From positions 198,389-262,388 of the forward strand of contig NZ_MJGI01000025.1 in the NCBI RefSeq assembly GCF_001864835.1: a DNA stretch of 64,000 nucleotides, in the 5' to 3' direction. Shown here one piece after another: positions 49,137 through 57,298 of the stretch (the first letter of the stretch is position 1; the number at the start of each line of letters is the position of its first letter). Both the position numbers and the translations under genes were made by a program. The notes under the pieces are model-generated. The model saw only the letters and a program-made list of their open reading frames with translations, was not told the DNA's origin and made no database searches. This DNA is from Curtobacterium sp. MCBA15_001 (lineage in GTDB: Bacteria; Actinomycetota; Actinomycetes; Actinomycetales; Microbacteriaceae).

Positions 49137-50135
49137 GTGAAGATCGATCTCGCAGTCCTGCGACTCATGGAGCGCGAACGGGAGATCCCGTTCGAAGAAC
49201 TCGTCCAGATCATCGAGTCGGCCATCCTGACGGCCTACCACAAGCACACCGACGAGAACGGCGAGCCGGCCGACGCACAGTCCCGCGTCGAGCTCGACCG
49301 CAAGACCGGTGAGGTCAGCGTCTTCGTGCCCGAGCGCGACGACGAAGGCACCGTCATCGGCGAAGCCGTCGACCAGCCGAGCGACTTCGGTCGCATCGCG
49401 GCGTTCGCAGCGAAGCAGGTCATCAACCAGCGCCTGCGCGACATCGGCGACGACAAGATCCTCGGCCAGTTCCGCGGCAAGGAAGGCGACATCGTCGCGG
49501 GCGTGGTCCAGCAGGGCCCGAACCCGAAGATGGTGCACGTCGACCTCGGCACCGTCGAGGCGATCCTGCCCCCGGAAGAGCAGGTCCCGGGCGAGAGCTA
49601 CACGCACGGTTCGCGCATCCGCGTGTACGTGACGAGCGTCGGCCGCGGCAACAAGGGGCCGCAGATCACGGTCTCCCGGACGCACCCGGGCCTGGTCCGC
49701 AAGCTCTTCGCGCTCGAGGTCCCGGAGATCGCCTCCGGTGTCGTCGAGATCACGTCGCTGGCGCGCGAGGCCGGGCACCGCACCAAGCTCGCGGTCAAGG
49801 CGAACGAGCCGGGCGTGAACGCGAAGGGTGCCTGCATCGGCGAACTCGGAGCGCGTGTCCGTGCCGTGACGACCGAGCTCGGCGCCGAGAAGATCGACAT
49901 CGTGGACTGGTCGCCGGACCTGGCGACCTTCGTCGCGAGCGCACTGTCGCCGGCGAAGGTGACGAGCGCGTTCGTGCTCGATGCCTCCACCAAGGCCGTC
50001 CGTGCCCTCGTGCCGGACTACCAGCTCTCGCTCGCCATCGGCAAGGAAGGGCAGAACGCGCGTCTGGCCGCCAAGCTCACCGGAGCGCGGATCGACATCC
50101 AACCGGACTCGATCCTGGACGACGACGAGTCCTGA
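49137..50135 (+). CDS. nusA: Transcription termination/antitermination factor NusA
   Basis: NusA binds RNA polymerase and nascent RNA and modulates pausing, termination and antitermination. The 332 residues include the polymerase-binding N-terminal domain (1-110), the S1 domain (VAGVVQQGPNPKMVHVDLG), and KH1/KH2 (SRTHPGLVRKLFALEVPEI, NARLAAKLTGARIDI). The acidic C-terminal repeats of E. coli NusA are absent, as in other actinobacteria. rimP, usually directly upstream, is not present in the 175-bp gap after proS. The last 27 coding bases are duplicated downstream. Confidence 0.97.
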   Translation: MKIDLAVLRLMEREREIPFEELVQIIESAILTAYHKHTDENGEPADAQSRVELDRKTGEVSVFVPERDDEGTVIGEAVDQPSDFGRIAAFAAKQVINQRLRDIGDDKILGQFRGKEGDIVAGVVQQGPNPKMVHVDLGTVEAILPPEEQVPGESYTHGSRIRVYVTSVGRGNKGPQITVSRTHPGLVRKLFALEVPEIASGVVEITSLAREAGHRTKLAVKANEPGVNAKGACIGELGARVRAVTTELGAEKIDIVDWSPDLATFVASALSPAKVTSAFVLDASTKAVRALVPDYQLSLAIGKEGQNARLAAKLTGARIDIQPDSILDDDES

Positions 50136-50190
50136 TCGACATCCCGTCAGGTCGTCAGGGCTCGATCCTGGACGACGACGAGTCCTGATC
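50108..50190. repeat. Duplicated 3' end of nusA
   Basis: A 30-bp sequence at 50108-50137, covering the last nine sense codons and stop of nusA, is repeated exactly at 50161-50190. The copies are separated by 23 bp containing a small cgtcagg repeat. The second copy is offset by 53 bp, so it is out of frame and noncoding. Confidence 0.95.
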
Positions 50191-50284
50191 AGAGACGCCG
50201 ACATCGCGCCGGCGCCCGGCGTTTCGCCCGTGGCGATGCGGATCCGGGCGTGCCGGATCGCGGTCAACGGAGGCAAGGAGTAGA

Positions 50285-50623
50285 GTGGTCGCCGTCAGAA
50301 CGTGCATCGGCAGTCGTCGTCGCGCAACCCGATCCTCCCTCCTCCGAGTCGTCGCCCAGAGCGACGGCCGTGTGGTGGCGGATCCGAAGGCAGTCATGCC
50401 GGGCCGGGGAGCGTGGCTCACACCGACGGTCGAAGCGTACGAGATGGCCGTCAAGCGCCGGGCTTTCCGCCGGGCGCTGCGGCTGGATCGTGAACCGGAC
50501 ACGTCTGCGGTGCTCGAACACCTGCGGCGACTGGCCGACGTGGAACCCAACCACGCGGAGCGGATCGACGCGGGCGAGCGCCCGGACACGACAGAACAGG
50601 CTGAACGGCTTATGGACAACTGA
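50285..50623 (+). CDS. ylxR: YlxR-family nucleic-acid-binding protein
   Basis: YlxR (DUF448) is a small RNA- or nucleoid-associated protein between nusA and infB. The 112 residues match RTCIG.RR, LLRVVAQSDGRVVAD, PGRGAWLTP and KRRAFRRALR. The usual second cysteine of the RxCxxC start is Ser here (RTCIGSRRR), so it cannot form that Cys pair. A C-terminal tail of about 35 residues is acidic and not conserved. GTG 50285 has aaggag just upstream. Confidence 0.9.
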   Translation: MVAVRTCIGSRRRATRSSLLRVVAQSDGRVVADPKAVMPGRGAWLTPTVEAYEMAVKRRAFRRALRLDREPDTSAVLEHLRRLADVEPNHAERIDAGERPDTTEQAERLMDN

Positions 50624-50697
50624 TGAGCGGCTCGAAATGAGACCCATCATCCAGTGAGTCCTGCCCCTTGACGGGGTGGGACCCGTGAAGGAGAACA

Positions 50698-53517
50698 GTG
50701 GCGAAACCACGCGTACACGAGATCGCAAGCGAGCTCGGCGTCGACAGCAAGACCGCACTCGAGAAGCTCAAGGAGCTCGGCGAGTTCGTCAAGGGACCGA
50801 GCTCGAGTGTCGAGCCGCCCGTGGCACGGAAGCTCCGTGCCGCCCTGCAGGCAGAGGGCGCTTCGGCGTCCGCCAAGCCGGCAGCAGCCCCCGCACCCGC
50901 GGCGGCGAAGTCGTCCGCCCCCAAGCCGGGTGGCCCGAAGCCCGGACCCAAGCGTCCGGCGCCGGAGCCCGAGCCCGAGGTCGCCCCCCAGGCGGCCGAG
51001 TCGGACGTCCCCGTCACCCCGGCCCCGAAGTCCGTCGCGCAGCGACAGGCCGAGGCCGAGGCGGCACGCAAGGCCAAGGAAGCCGAGAAGGCCGCCGCAT
51101 CGACGGGTGAGTCGTCCGACGACGCTCCGAAGACCGACGCCGTCAAGCCCGGCAGCGCCAAGCCCTCCGCGGCCGGCCCGAAGCCCGGTGGCCCCAAGCC
51201 CGGTGCACGTCCGGGCAACAACCCCTACGCGTCGAACCAGGGCATGGGCTCGCGCCCGCCGCGCCCCGGCAACAACCCGTTCGCGTCCAACCAGGGCATG
51301 GGCCAGCGTCCCGCTGGTGGTGCTGGCGGTGGCGCGGGCATCCCGCGTCCGCAGCCCCCGCGCCCCGGTGCACCCCGTCCCGGCGCTCCGCGTCCGGGTG
51401 GGCCCGGTCAGGCCAACCGTCCCAATGGCTTCGGGCAGCGCCCGGGCCAGGGTGGCGGCGGTCGTGGCGGCCCCGGTGGCGCACGTCCCGGTGCCGGCGG
51501 CGGTGCCGGTGGTTTCCCGCGTCCGGCGTTCAGCGGCCCGCGTCCCGCCGGTGGCGGCGGCCGTGGTCGTGGACCCGGCGGTGGTACCGCTGGTGCGTTC
51601 GGTCGTGGTGGCGGCAAGAGCCGTGCCCGCAAGTCGAAGCGGACGAAGCGCGCCGAGTACGAGATGCGGCAGGCGCCGTCGCTCGGCGGTGTGCAGGTCC
51701 CGCGCGGCGACGGCAACACGGTCGTCCGTCTGCGTCGTGGTGCGAGCATCTCGGACTTCGCGGACAAGATCGACGCGAGCCCCGGCAACCTGGTGACGGT
51801 GCTGTTCCACCTCGGTGAGATGGCGACCGCGACCGAGTCCCTCGACGAAGCGACCTTCGAGGTCCTCGGCGAAGAACTCGGCTACAAGATCCAGATCGTC
51901 TCGCCCGAGGACGAGGACCGCGAGCTCCTCGAGGGCTTCGACATCGACATCGACCAGGAGTACGCCGACGAGGACGACTCCGTCCTGCAGCAGCGTCCCC
52001 CGGTCGTCACCGTCATGGGTCACGTGGACCACGGCAAGACCCGCCTGCTCGACGCCATCCGCAACTCCAAGGTGGTCGAGGGCGAAGCCGGCGGCATCAC
52101 GCAGCACATCGGTGCGTACCAGATCGTCGCCGAGCACGAGGGCATCGAGCGTCCGATCACGTTCATCGACACCCCGGGCCACGAGGCGTTCACCGCCATG
52201 CGTGCCCGTGGTGCGCAGGTGACGGACATCGCGATCCTCGTGGTCGCGGCGGACGACGGCATCATGCCCCAGACGATCGAGGCGCTGAACCACGCGCAGT
52301 CGGCCAACGTGCCGATCGTGGTCGCGGTGAACAAGATCGACAAGGACGGCGCCAACCCCGCCAAGGTCCGCCAGCAGCTCACCGAGTACAACCTGGTGGC
52401 CGAGGAGTACGGCGGCGACGTCATGTTCGTCGACGTGTCCGCGCGGCAGAACATCGGCATCCAGGAACTGCTGGACGCCGTGCTGCTCACCGCCGACGCC
52501 GGGCTCGACCTGCGTGCGAACCCCGACAAGGACGCCCGCGGTGTCGCGATCGAGGCGCGTCTGGACAAGGGCCGCGGTGCAGTCGCCACGGTGCTCATCC
52601 AGTCCGGCACGCTGCACGTCGGCGACGCGATCGTGGCGGGCACGGCCTACGGCCGCGTCCGTGCGATGGCGGACGAGGACGGCAACCCCGTGACCGCGGC
52701 GACCCCGAGTCGTCCGGTCCAGGTGCAGGGTCTGTCCTCGGTGCCCCGCGCCGGTGACACGTTCCTCGTCACGGAAGAAGACCGGACCGCCCGTCAGATC
52801 GCTGAGAAGCGTGAAGCGGCCGAGCGCAACGCCCAGCTGGCCAAGGCCCGCAAGCGCATCTCGCTCGAGGACTTCACCCGTGCACTCGAAGAGGGCAAGG
52901 TCGACTCGCTCAACCTCATCATCAAGGGTGACGTCTCCGGTGCTGTCGAAGCACTCGAGCAGTCGCTCCTCGACATCGAGGTGGACGACAGCGTCCAGCT
53001 GCGCATCCTGCACCGCGGTGTGGGTGCGATCACCGAGTCGGACATCGACCTCGCCACGATCGACAACGCCATCGTCATCGGCTTCAACGTCCGTCCGGAC
53101 GTCAAGGCCCGTGAGCGTGCGGCGCGTGAAGGCATCGACGTCCGGTTCTACTCGGTCATCTACAACGCACTCGAGGACATCGAGCAGTCCCTCAAGGGCA
53201 TGCTCAAGCCCGAGTACGAAGAGGTGCAGTCCGGTGTCGCCGAGATCCGCGAGGTCTTCCGGTCCTCGAAGTTCGGCAACATCGCAGGTGTCATCGTCCG
53301 CTCCGGCACGATCACGCGCAACGCCAAGGCGCGCGTCATCCGTGACGGCGTGGTCCTGGCCGACGGACTGGCGATCGAGTCGCTCCGTCGCTTCAAGGAC
53401 GACGTCACCGAGGTCCGCACGGACTTCGAGGCCGGTATCGGTCTGGGCAAGTTCAACGACATCCAGATCGGTGACGAGATCGAGACCACCGAGCTCGTCG
53501 AGAAGCCGCGCGACTAG
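50698..53517 (+). CDS. infB: Translation initiation factor IF-2
   Basis: IF-2 is the GTPase that delivers fMet-tRNA to the small ribosomal subunit. The 939 residues have an N-terminal IF2_N helix ([20 protein letters not shown]), a long Pro/Gly/Ala/Arg-rich disordered region (about 60-330) and the core with G1 GHVDHGKT (Lys447), G3 DTPGHEAF and G4 NKID. Domains II-IV follow to the C-terminus. The disordered region contains two copies of RPGNNPxASNQGMG (51211-51302), a known actinobacterial feature. GTG 50698 has aaggaga upstream. Confidence 0.98.
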   Translation: MAKPRVHEIASELGVDSKTALEKLKELGEFVKGPSSSVEPPVARKLRAALQAEGASASAKPAAAPAPAAAKSSAPKPGGPKPGPKRPAPEPEPEVAPQAAESDVPVTPAPKSVAQRQAEAEAARKAKEAEKAAASTGESSDDAPKTDAVKPGSAKPSAAGPKPGGPKPGARPGNNPYASNQGMGSRPPRPGNNPFASNQGMGQRPAGGAGGGAGIPRPQPPRPGAPRPGAPRPGGPGQANRPNGFGQRPGQGGGGRGGPGGARPGAGGGAGGFPRPAFSGPRPAGGGGRGRGPGGGTAGAFGRGGGKSRARKSKRTKRAEYEMRQAPSLGGVQVPRGDGNTVVRLRRGASISDFADKIDASPGNLVTVLFHLGEMATATESLDEATFEVLGEELGYKIQIVSPEDEDRELLEGFDIDIDQEYADEDDSVLQQRPPVVTVMGHVDHGKTRLLDAIRNSKVVEGEAGGITQHIGAYQIVAEHEGIERPITFIDTPGHEAFTAMRARGAQVTDIAILVVAADDGIMPQTIEALNHAQSANVPIVVAVNKIDKDGANPAKVRQQLTEYNLVAEEYGGDVMFVDVSARQNIGIQELLDAVLLTADAGLDLRANPDKDARGVAIEARLDKGRGAVATVLIQSGTLHVGDAIVAGTAYGRVRAMADEDGNPVTAATPSRPVQVQGLSSVPRAGDTFLVTEEDRTARQIAEKREAAERNAQLAKARKRISLEDFTRALEEGKVDSLNLIIKGDVSGAVEALEQSLLDIEVDDSVQLRILHRGVGAITESDIDLATIDNAIVIGFNVRPDVKARERAAREGIDVRFYSVIYNALEDIEQSLKGMLKPEYEEVQSGVAEIREVFRSSKFGNIAGVIVRSGTITRNAKARVIRDGVVLADGLAIESLRRFKDDVTEVRTDFEAGIGLGKFNDIQIGDEIETTELVEKPRD

Positions 53518-53531
53518 TCGCACGACCACCT

Positions 53532-53565
53532 GGGCCCCGGCCTCCTGCACAGGAGGCCGGGGCCC
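53532..53565 (+). terminator. 15-bp hairpin after infB
   Basis: gggccccggcctcct (53532-53546) pairs perfectly with 53551-53565 across loop gcac, 14 bp after the infB stop. It should stop or reduce transcription into rbfA. No T-run. Confidence 0.7.
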
Positions 53566-53609
53566 GACCCCGTTCCACCAGAAGAACCCCTGCCCCCAGG
53601 AGGCACCCC

Positions 53610-54059
53610 ATGGCTGACCCGCAGCGCGCACGCAAGATGGCGGACCGCATCAAGGAGGTCGTCGCCCGTCGCCTCGACAAGGGCCTGCGCGACCCGCGAC
53701 TCGGCTTCGTGACCATCACGGACGTCCGGGTCACGGGCGACCTGCAGCACGCGTCGGTGTTCTACACCGTGTACGGCTCCGACGAGGAGCGCGCCGACTC
53801 CGCCGCAGCACTCAAGGCCGCGACCGGCATGCTCCGCACCGAGGTCGGCAAGAACATCACGGCGCGGCTCACCCCGTCGCTCGAGTTCATCGCCGACGCC
53901 CTGCCGGACACGTCAGCGCACATGGAGGACCTGCTCGTGCAGGCCCGTCAGCGTGACGAGGCCGTCCGGAGCGCTTCGGCCGGGGCGACGTACGCCGGTG
54001 ACGCCGACCCGTACAAGCACGACGACGAGGACGACGACGCCGCCGAGGCGCGCGCCTAG
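53610..54059 (+). CDS. rbfA: Ribosome-binding factor A
   Basis: RbfA binds the 30S subunit during late 16S maturation and cold adaptation. The 149 residues show RIKEVVARRLDKGLRDPRLGFVTI (split), the KH-like fold and LEFIADALPDTSAHMEDLL. The acidic tail (DDEDDDAAEA) is family-typical. ccaggaggc precedes ATG 53610. Its stop codon overlaps the mutY stop. Confidence 0.96.
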   Translation: MADPQRARKMADRIKEVVARRLDKGLRDPRLGFVTITDVRVTGDLQHASVFYTVYGSDEERADSAAALKAATGMLRTEVGKNITARLTPSLEFIADALPDTSAHMEDLLVQARQRDEAVRSASAGATYAGDADPYKHDDEDDDAAEARA

Positions 54060-54994
54060 TCGGACCCGTCTGGCAGCCGGTACCCGCTCGCGTCGTCCCC
54101 GACGGCCAGTCCGTCGCGCAGGAGCGACGCGAGCGCCCGGTCGCGCTGCGCGTCGTCCGGCCACACCAGGCGGATCTCGGACGGCGTGACCGGGACGTCG
54201 CTGGCGCGCAGTTCTGCCATCACCAGCCCGCGCACCTGGCGGTCGCTGCCAGCGAACTTCGCCTGCTTCGGCGCGCGCGGCCCGTCGTGCTCCGGGTACC
54301 CGGCGGCGCGCCAGGCGCACCGGTCGGCGATCGGACAGGCGTCGCAGGCGGGGGAGCGGGACACGCACACGAGCGCGCCGAGCTCCATCACGGCGGCGTT
54401 CGTCGCTGCGGCGGCGTCGCGGTCCTCCGGTAGGACCGACTCCATGAGGGGCAGGTCGCGCTTGGCGTTCGCGGGGCCGGGCTGCCCCTCGCCGAGGAGT
54501 GCACGCGCCAGCACGCGTCGCACGTTGACGTCGACGACGGGGTGCCGGTCGCCGTACGCGAACACCGCGACCGCGCGCGCCGTGTAGTCGCCGATCCCCG
54601 GCAGTGCCAGCAGGGCGTCGACGTCCCGCGGCACGACGTTGTCGTGCCGGTCGGCGATCGCCGTGGCCGCGGCGTGCAGCGCGAGCGCGCGTCTCGGGTA
54701 GCCGAGCCGGTCCCAGGCACGCACCGCGTCGGCAGGAGGTGACTCGGCGAGGTCGCGAGGTGTCGGCCACCGGGTGAGCCAGGCCTCCAGGCGGGGGACC
54801 ACCCGCGCGACCTGGGTCTGCTGCAGCATGATCTCGCTGACCAGCGTGCCCCAGGCCGGGAACCCGGGCCGACGCCACGGCAGGTCGCGCGCCTCGGCGC
54901 GGAACCAGGCGATCAGCGGGGTGGCGATGTCGGGACGGGATCCGTCCGACGAGTTGTCCACAGACCGTCGGGAGGCCCTGCTCGCGTTCACCAC
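54056..54994 (-). CDS. mutY: A/G-specific adenine glycosylase
   Basis: MutY removes adenine mispaired with 8-oxoguanine. The 312-residue protein has the catalytic region LPWRRPGFPAWGTLVSEIMLQQTQV (split), helix-hairpin-helix LPGIGDYTARAV, catalytic Asp in VVDVNVRRVLAR, and the 4Fe-4S cluster CVSRSPACDACPIADRC (C-x6-C-x2-C-x5-C). The C-terminal domain for 8-oxoG recognition is very short, as in other actinobacterial MutY. The first codon is GTG 54994, but GTG 54991 fits better with TAGGCT 6 nt upstream. It is inverted inside the otherwise plus-strand infB-truB region. Confidence 0.95.
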   Translation of the reverse strand: MVNASRASRRSVDNSSDGSRPDIATPLIAWFRAEARDLPWRRPGFPAWGTLVSEIMLQQTQVARVVPRLEAWLTRWPTPRDLAESPPADAVRAWDRLGYPRRALALHAAATAIADRHDNVVPRDVDALLALPGIGDYTARAVAVFAYGDRHPVVDVNVRRVLARALLGEGQPGPANAKRDLPLMESVLPEDRDAAAATNAAVMELGALVCVSRSPACDACPIADRCAWRAAGYPEHDGPRAPKQAKFAGSDRQVRGLVMAELRASDVPVTPSEIRLVWPDDAQRDRALASLLRDGLAVGDDASGYRLPDGSD

Positions 54995-54997
54995 GAC

Positions 54998-55007
54998 AGC
55001 CTACGGT
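54998..55007. promoter_or_regulatory. Overlapping divergent leaderless promoters
   Basis: TAGGCT (minus strand, 55003-54998) and TACGGT (plus, 55002-55007) share their TA. Each is 6 nt before a start codon: GTG 54991 for mutY and ATG 55014 for the small gene. Only one polymerase can open this site at a time. Confidence 0.5.
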
Positions 55008-55013
55008 GGGTGC

Positions 55014-55460
55014 ATGGCACGCTGGGCACCTGAAGCAACCGACACGATGGCCGCGATCGCGAACGAGGTGATCGCGCAGGTCGGCACGAACCGCACCGTC
55101 ATCGGCGTCGACGGGCAGGACGGCGTCGACCTCGAGCGCGTCGCCGCCGGGCTGGTCGACGGGTTCGCGCAGCACGGGGTCACGGCCATGGCCGCCGCAG
55201 CGCCGACGACCGACGCGGACCGACTCCGGAGTGACCTCGTTGCCCCGTTCCGGACGACCGGGGCCGGTGACGGCGTGCTCGTGGTGCACGGACACGGTGT
55301 CCTCGGTGCCGGCGCACGCGGTCTGTGGCGCTGGTCGATGTGGGTGGAGCAGGAGTCCGGCCGGCTCGAGCGTCGTGCCGACGTCAAGATCGCTGCTTCC
55401 GCGGTGCTCGACGTGACCGACCCGGAGCACCCGCGGCGCGAATGGAACGACGCCTGCTGA
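55014..55460 (+). CDS. Uncharacterised protein, decayed uridine-kinase-like
   Basis: The 148-residue soluble protein has no recognised domain by eye. The segment TVIGVDGQDGVDLERVAAGL resembles the start of uridine kinase-like P-loop proteins (IGIDGxxGSGKTTLA), but the lysine and threonine of the loop are gone. The segment GDGVLVVHGHGVLGAGARGLWRW corresponds to the later kinase strand with a Trp-rich extension. It might bind a nucleoside without catalysis. It is transcribed divergently from mutY. ATG 55014 follows a leaderless-type -10. Confidence 0.5.
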   Translation: MARWAPEATDTMAAIANEVIAQVGTNRTVIGVDGQDGVDLERVAAGLVDGFAQHGVTAMAAAAPTTDADRLRSDLVAPFRTTGAGDGVLVVHGHGVLGAGARGLWRWSMWVEQESGRLERRADVKIAASAVLDVTDPEHPRREWNDAC

Positions 55461-55485
55461 GCAGCGCTCACCTCAGCGTCGCTGG

Positions 55486-55491
55486 TACGCT
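55486..55491 (+). promoter_or_regulatory. Leaderless-type -10 box, truB
   Basis: TACGCT lies 6 nt before GTG 55498, identical in sequence and spacing to the rseP and permease promoters. Confidence 0.5.
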
Positions 55492-55497
55492 CCTCGG

Positions 55498-56436
55498 GTG
55501 CTCGAAACCGCTCCCGACGGCATCCTCCTCGTCGACAAGCCGCAGGGGATCTCCAGCCATCGGGCAGTGTCGATCGCCCGGCGGCGGCTCGGTCTGAAGA
55601 AGATCGGGCATGCCGGAACGCTCGACCCCATGGCGACCGGGCTGCTCATCCTGGGTGCTGGTCCGTCCACCCGGCTGCTGACGCACCTGGTCGGGCTCGA
55701 CAAGACCTACACGGCGACCATCCGCCTCGGGGTCGCGACCGACTCCGACGACGCCGACGGCGCACCGGTCGCCGCGGTCGGGGTGGCGCAGGCCGACGTC
55801 TCCGACGACGCCGTCGAGGCTGCCGTGGCGGCGCAGCGCGGTCCGATCTCGCAGGTGCCGTCGACCGTCAGCGCGATCAAGGTCGACGGACGGCGTGCCT
55901 ACGACCTGGCGCGCAAGGGCGAGGAAGTGACCCTCAAGGCACGTTCGGTGACCGTGTCGCAGTTCGACATCACGGGGCGGAACGACCACGTCGTCAGCGT
56001 GGACGGGGTCGAGACCGCCGTCGTCGACCTCGACGTCGTCGTCGCCTGCTCCTCCGGCACCTACGTCCGTGCCCTTGCCCGCGACGTCGGTGCGGCCCTC
56101 GGTACCGGCGCGCACCTGACGGCGTTGCGGCGCACCCTGGTCGGGCCGTTCTCGGTGGCCGATGCGATCGACCTCGAGGACGACACCGTCGACGTCCATG
56201 CGGCGCTCGCCCGTCCCGCAGACATCGCGCGGGCGCTCTTCCCGGTCGTCGCCCTCGACGCGATCGCCGCGAAGGACCTGGCCGACGGCAAGCGGATCAG
56301 TGCCGACCACCCGGACACGGACGGACCCGTGGCAGCGGTCACCGCCCGTGACGACCGGCTCGTCGGGCTCGTCTCGGTACGGCGGGGGCTGCTCCGGGTC
56401 ATCACGAACTTCCCGACGAACGGGGCCACAGCGTGA
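55498..56436 (+). CDS. truB: tRNA pseudouridine(55) synthase
   Basis: TruB makes pseudouridine 55 in the T-loop of tRNAs. The 312 residues show VDKPQGISSH, the catalytic Asp43 in GTLDPMATG, TYTATIRLG and SGTYVRALARD. A C-terminal domain of about 60 residues ends in VRRGLLRV. It is followed by a coupled small membrane protein (GTGA overlap). Confidence 0.97.
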   Translation: MLETAPDGILLVDKPQGISSHRAVSIARRRLGLKKIGHAGTLDPMATGLLILGAGPSTRLLTHLVGLDKTYTATIRLGVATDSDDADGAPVAAVGVAQADVSDDAVEAAVAAQRGPISQVPSTVSAIKVDGRRAYDLARKGEEVTLKARSVTVSQFDITGRNDHVVSVDGVETAVVDLDVVVACSSGTYVRALARDVGAALGTGAHLTALRRTLVGPFSVADAIDLEDDTVDVHAALARPADIARALFPVVALDAIAAKDLADGKRISADHPDTDGPVAAVTARDDRLVGLVSVRRGLLRVITNFPTNGATA

Positions 56437-56798
56437 TCGAGTGGTTCATGTGGGTGCAGCTCGTGCTCGCCGTCGTCGTCGGTCTGTTCGCCGTCGTGGT
56501 CGGCTTCGTCGGGTGGAAGCCCAACGACTACACCGTCGGGTCCCTGGTCCTGGTGGAGCTGTTGCTCGTCGCCCAGCTCGTGGTCTCGCTGGTCGCCCCG
56601 GCGGTGGGCAACCCGCCGAAGGGCAACGTGCTCGAGTTCTGGGTCTACGCGGTGTCCGTGCTCCTGGTCCCGCCCGCGACGATCGTGTGGGCGCTCGTCG
56701 ACCGCACCCGGTGGAGCACCGTCGTGCTCGGGGCCGGCGCGTTCACCGTCGCGGTCATGGTCTACCGGATGTACCAGATCTGGTTCGCCCTGAACTGA
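56433..56798 (+). CDS. Small four-helix membrane protein
   Basis: The 121-residue protein consists almost entirely of four hydrophobic helices (about 5-28, 36-58, 67-88 and 93-113), with short polar loops and conserved-looking WKPNDY after helix 1. The spacing fits the uncharacterised actinobacterial membrane proteins found beside truB-ribF. Function unknown. GTG 56433 overlaps the truB stop, so expression is coupled to truB. Confidence 0.75.
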   Translation: MIEWFMWVQLVLAVVVGLFAVVVGFVGWKPNDYTVGSLVLVELLLVAQLVVSLVAPAVGNPPKGNVLEFWVYAVSVLLVPPATIVWALVDRTRWSTVVLGAGAFTVAVMVYRMYQIWFALN

Positions 56799-56830
56799 CC
56801 CGCACGGTCGGTGGTGTCGCCGGGCATCGG

Positions 56831-56836
56831 TAGAAT
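56831..56836 (+). promoter_or_regulatory. Leaderless-type -10 box
   Basis: TAGAAT lies 7 nt before ATG 56844 and is the closest match to the TATAAT/TAnnnT consensus among the leaderless boxes here. It favours ATG 56844 over the in-frame GTG at 56811. Confidence 0.5.
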
Positions 56837-56843
56837 CGGTGCA

Positions 56844-57287
56844 ATGGCGACCAAGTCCTCCCTCGCGACCGGCATCGGTCGCGTCCTCATCGCCGTGTAC
56901 GGCATCCTGGCCCTCGCCGCGACCGGCCGCAGCGTCGTGCAGATCGCCGAGAAGTTCTCCTTCGCCCCGTTCTCGTACACGCTGAGCGCCGTCGCTGCGG
57001 TCGTCTACATCGTCGCCATGATCGCGCTCATCGTGCCCGGCCGGTTCTGGTACCGCGTGGCCTGCGTCACCATCGTGTTCGAGATGACGGGGGTGCTCGT
57101 CATCGGCACGCTGTCGTTGTTCGACCGGGCGCTGTTCCCCGACCTGACGATCTGGTCGTACTACGGGCTGGGGTACGCGTTCGCGCCGCTCGTGCTGCCG
57201 ATCGCCGGGCTCTGGTGGCTGCGCAAGCACCACCGGACCGCTGGCGCTCCCGTCGCCGACACCGAGCCCGCCGTGGCCGGCGAGTAG
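56844..57287 (+). CDS. Small four-helix membrane protein
   Basis: The 147-residue protein has four membrane helices (about 8-27, 42-62, 70-90 and 107-125). Helices 3 and 4 bracket a segment FDRALFPDLTIWSYYG. The pattern matches an uncharacterised actinobacterial integral membrane family often seen before ribF. No catalytic residues are evident. It differs in sequence from the preceding small membrane protein. The tail after residue 128 is polar, with repeated Ala/Pro/Glu. ribF starts about 12 nt after the stop. Confidence 0.7.
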   Translation: MATKSSLATGIGRVLIAVYGILALAATGRSVVQIAEKFSFAPFSYTLSAVAAVVYIVAMIALIVPGRFWYRVACVTIVFEMTGVLVIGTLSLFDRALFPDLTIWSYYGLGYAFAPLVLPIAGLWWLRKHHRTAGAPVADTEPAVAGE

Positions 57288-57298
57288 TGGGGACGGTC

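Noticed and set aside
51211-51302. Repeat in infB as a novel element
   Set aside because: The two RPGNNPxASNQGMG copies are a known feature of the disordered region in actinobacterial IF-2.
54954-54962. DnaA box marking a replication origin
   Set aside because: A single ttgtccaca site inside mutY, with no dnaA, dnaN, AT-rich stretch or box cluster nearby.
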